A DNA stretch of 5,173 nucleotides from Paracoccaceae bacterium (GTDB lineage: Bacteria; Pseudomonadota; Alphaproteobacteria; Rhodobacterales; Rhodobacteraceae): positions 1 to 5,173 of the forward strand of contig WFPZ01000108.1 in NCBI GenBank assembly GCA_015487335.1, read 5' to 3'. Both the position numbers and the translations under genes were made by a program. Below the pieces are notes generated by a model. The model was not told the origin of the DNA. It did not search any database and was given only the letters and a program-made list of their open reading frames with translations. The first letter of the stretch is position 1. Each line of letters opens with the position of its first letter. Below are positions 3,290 to 5,173 of the stretch, in pieces.

Positions 3290-5173
3290 CTACTGCGCGG
3301 CGATGGTTCCCCCGTCCGCCAGTGCGACGATGTCGAACATGATCCGGTTCAGCTCGAAGTCGCGGGGGGTATAAACGCGGGCCACGCCCATGGCGCGCAG
3401 CTGGCGGGCGTCGTCTTCGGGGATGATGCCGCCCACCACTACCGGCACGTGGCCCAGGCCTGCGCCGCGCAATTTCTCCATGGTCTCGCGGATCAGCGGC
3501 AGGTGCGAGCCCGAGAGAATGGACAGCCCGATCACATGGGCCTTCTCGCGCCTGGCCGCGGCAATGATTTCCTCGGGGGTCTGGCGGATGCCTTCGTAGA
3601 CGATCTCCATGCCGCAGTCGCGGGCCCGGGCGGCGATCTGCTCGGCCCCGTTGGAATGGCCGTCCAGCCCCGGCTTGCCCACCAGGAACTTCAGCCGCCG
3701 ACCGAGCCTGTCGGAGACCGCATCCACCGCTGCGCGCAGCTCGTCCAGCCCCTCGGTGCGGTTGGAGGGGGCGCGGGCCACCCCGGTGGGGGCGCGGTAC
3801 TGACCGAAAGTGCTGCGAATCACCTCGCCCCATTCGCCGGTGGTGGCGCCGGCGCGCGCGGCCTCGATGGAGGGCGGCATGATGTTGGCACCGCTGGCCG
3901 CCGCCTCGCGCAGGGCCTGCAGCGCCCGGCGCACCGCCGCCTCGTCGCGGCTGTCGCGCCAGGCGGCAAGGCGGGCGATCTGCTCGGCCTCGGCGGTCTC
4001 GTCGACGGTCATGATGGCCTCTTCGCCCGCGGTGAGCGGCGAAGGTTCGCCCTCGGCCCAGCGGTTGACCCCGACCACCACGGTTTCGCCCGCCTCGATG
4101 CGCGCGATGCGCTCGGCGTTCGATTCCACCAGCCGCGACTTCATGTATTCGATGGCGCCCACCGCCCCGCCCATGGCGTCGATCTGGGCCAGCTCGGCGC
4201 GCGCCCCTTCCTTGAGTTCGGCGACCTTGCGCTCGACCGCCGGGTTGCCGTCGAAGAGGTCGTCGTATTCCAGCAGGTCGGTCTCGTATGCGAGGATCTG
4301 CTGCATGCGCAGCGACCACTGCTGATCCCACGGCCGCGGCAGGCCCAGGGCCTCGTTCCAGGCCGGCAGCTGCACGGCGCGGGCGCGGGCGCGTTTCGAG
4401 AGCGTCACCGCCAGCATCTCGAGCAGGATCCGGTAGACGTTGTTTTCCGGCTGCTGCTCGGTGAGGCCGAGGCTGTTGACCTGCACCCCGTAGCGGAAGC
4501 GGCGGTATTTCGGGTTTTCCACCCCGTAGCGTTCCTGCGTGATCTCGTCCCACAGCTCGGTGAAGGCGCGCATCTTGCACATCTCGGTGACAAACCGGAT
4601 GCCCGCATTCACGAAGAAGCTGATCCGCCCGACCATGGCCGGGAAATCCTCGGCCGGCACCTTGGCGCGCAGATCGTCCAGCACGGCGATGGCGGTGGCC
4701 AGCGCGAAGGCGAGTTCCTGCTCGGGCGTGGCGCCGGCCTCCTGCAGGTGGTAGGAGCACACGTTCATCGGGTTCCACCTGGGCAGGTGCTCGCGGGTGA
4801 AGGCGGCGACGTCGGTGATCATCCGCAAGGAAGGCCCGGGCGGGCAGATGTAGGTGCCGCGCGAGAGATACTCCTTGATGATGTCGTTCTGCACCGTGCC
4901 CTGCAGCGCCGAGATGTCGGCGCCCTGTTCCTCGGCCAGCGCGATGTAAAGCGCCAGCAGCCACGGCGCGGTGGCGTTGATGGTCATCGAGGTGTTCATC
5001 CGCTCCAGCGGGATGCCCTGAAACAGCGTGCGCATGTCGCCCAGATGGCACACCGGCACGCCCACCTTGCCCACCTCGCCGCGGGCCAGCGGATGATCGC
5101 TGTCATAGCCCGTCTGGGTAGGCAGGTCGAAGGCCACCGAAAGCCCCGTCTGCCCCTTTTCGAGGTTGCTGCG
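3290..5173 (-). CDS. ecm: ethylmalonyl-CoA mutase, coenzyme B12-dependent (5' end beyond the right edge)
   Basis: Converts (2R)-ethylmalonyl-CoA to (2S)-methylsuccinyl-CoA in the ethylmalonyl-CoA pathway for acetyl-CoA assimilation. The window holds 627 codons; the reading frame stays open to base 5173, so the GTG at 5137 is an internal valine (G-L-S-V-A-F-D-L-P), not the start. About 30 residues, including the Tyr-containing Y-A-G-x-S motif of the family, lie outside. The first ~400 residues are the acyl-CoA-binding barrel; the His of S-Y-H-L-Q-E-A-G-A (codon 4750-4748) matches the catalytic His244 of Propionibacterium methylmalonyl-CoA mutase. The C-terminal domain (about 3700-3300) binds cobalamin: D-G-H-S-N-G (D-x-H-x-x-G) with the Co-ligating His at 3658-3656, then L-S-x-L-S-G-S-H and V-V-V-G-G. 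F-D-L-P-T-Q-T-G-Y-D-S-D-H and V-P-V-C-H-L-G-D-M match MeaA/Ecm as I recall it, not methylmalonyl-CoA mutase (T-H-R-G-Y). The stop is TAG at 3292-3290. The alternative is methylmalonyl-CoA mutase, less likely. Confidence 0.9.
   Translation of the reverse strand, partial: RSNLEKGQTGLSVAFDLPTQTGYDSDHPLARGEVGKVGVPVCHLGDMRTLFQGIPLERMNTSMTINATAPWLLALYIALAEEQGADISALQGTVQNDIIKEYLSRGTYICPPGPSLRMITDVAAFTREHLPRWNPMNVCSYHLQEAGATPEQELAFALATAIAVLDDLRAKVPAEDFPAMVGRISFFVNAGIRFVTEMCKMRAFTELWDEITQERYGVENPKYRRFRYGVQVNSLGLTEQQPENNVYRILLEMLAVTLSKRARARAVQLPAWNEALGLPRPWDQQWSLRMQQILAYETDLLEYDDLFDGNPAVERKVAELKEGARAELAQIDAMGGAVGAIEYMKSRLVESNAERIARIEAGETVVVGVNRWAEGEPSPLTAGEEAIMTVDETAEAEQIARLAAWRDSRDEAAVRRALQALREAAASGANIMPPSIEAARAGATTGEWGEVIRSTFGQYRAPTGVARAPSNRTEGLDELRAAVDAVSDRLGRRLKFLVGKPGLDGHSNGAEQIAARARDCGMEIVYEGIRQTPEEIIAAARREKAHVIGLSILSGSHLPLIRETMEKLRGAGLGHVPVVVGGIIPEDDARQLRAMGVARVYTPRDFELNRIMFDIVALADGGTIAAQ

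Noticed and set aside
3024..5051. A 675-codon minus-strand frame longer than the visible mutase.
   Set aside because: It is a frame-shifted reading of the mutase gene, rich in Arg, Gly and Ala, and it runs through the mutase stop, the spacer and part of the acylphosphatase gene. The neighbouring frame has the full mutase family sequence.
5135..5137. GTG at 5137 as the start of the mutase gene.
   Set aside because: The frame is open for 12 more codons to the window edge and these encode N-L-E-K-G-Q-T-G-L-S, conserved in the family just before V-A-F-D-L-P.
3290..5173. Methylmalonyl-CoA mutase as the identity of the B12 mutase.
   Set aside because: The F-D-L-P-T-Q-T-G-Y-D and V-C-H-L-G-D-M motifs fit ethylmalonyl-CoA mutase (MeaA), while methylmalonyl-CoA mutases have T-H-R-G-Y-D and a different following segment.

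Overview
The window looks like chromosomal DNA of a GC-rich alphaproteobacterium, most likely in the Rhodobacterales (Rhodobacter/Paracoccus/Roseobacter type). The evidence is a stand-alone F0 operon in the order atpI-atpB-atpE-atpF'-atpF with two different b-type subunits, an a subunit close to those of that order, and a convergent gene for ethylmalonyl-CoA mutase, a marker of the ethylmalonyl-CoA pathway. The genus cannot be fixed from this sequence alone.

Left half (1-2830, + strand): bases 1-50 are the leader of atpI; a purine-rich Shine-Dalgarno is visible but no convincing promoter. Five genes follow and encode the membrane sector of the F-type ATP synthase: AtpI (accessory/assembly protein), a (AtpB), c (AtpE), b' and b. 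atpI/atpB and atpF'/atpF overlap, which suggests translational coupling. atpE is the only gene flanked by real spacers on both sides: an A/C-rich, G-poor leader with a good Shine-Dalgarno before it, and two tandem hairpins after it. This fits the need for many more c subunits than any other subunit. The block ends at a strong intrinsic terminator (2798-2830). No F1 gene follows, so F1 must be encoded elsewhere, as is known for this group.

Right half (2854-5173, - strand): a small acylphosphatase gene, a 157-bp spacer carrying a hairpin-rich element that resembles dispersed intergenic repeats of Rhodobacterales, then a B12-dependent acyl-CoA mutase best read as ethylmalonyl-CoA mutase. The mutase is cut by the right edge and lacks only about 30 N-terminal residues. 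The two transcription units converge on the terminator near 2800.

This is mostly a core-metabolism region, and I found no evidence of an undescribed system. The points most worth a second look are the N-terminal extension of subunit a with an additional hydrophobic segment and an ambiguous start, the two RNA control regions around atpE, and the repeat element between the mutase and acylphosphatase genes.
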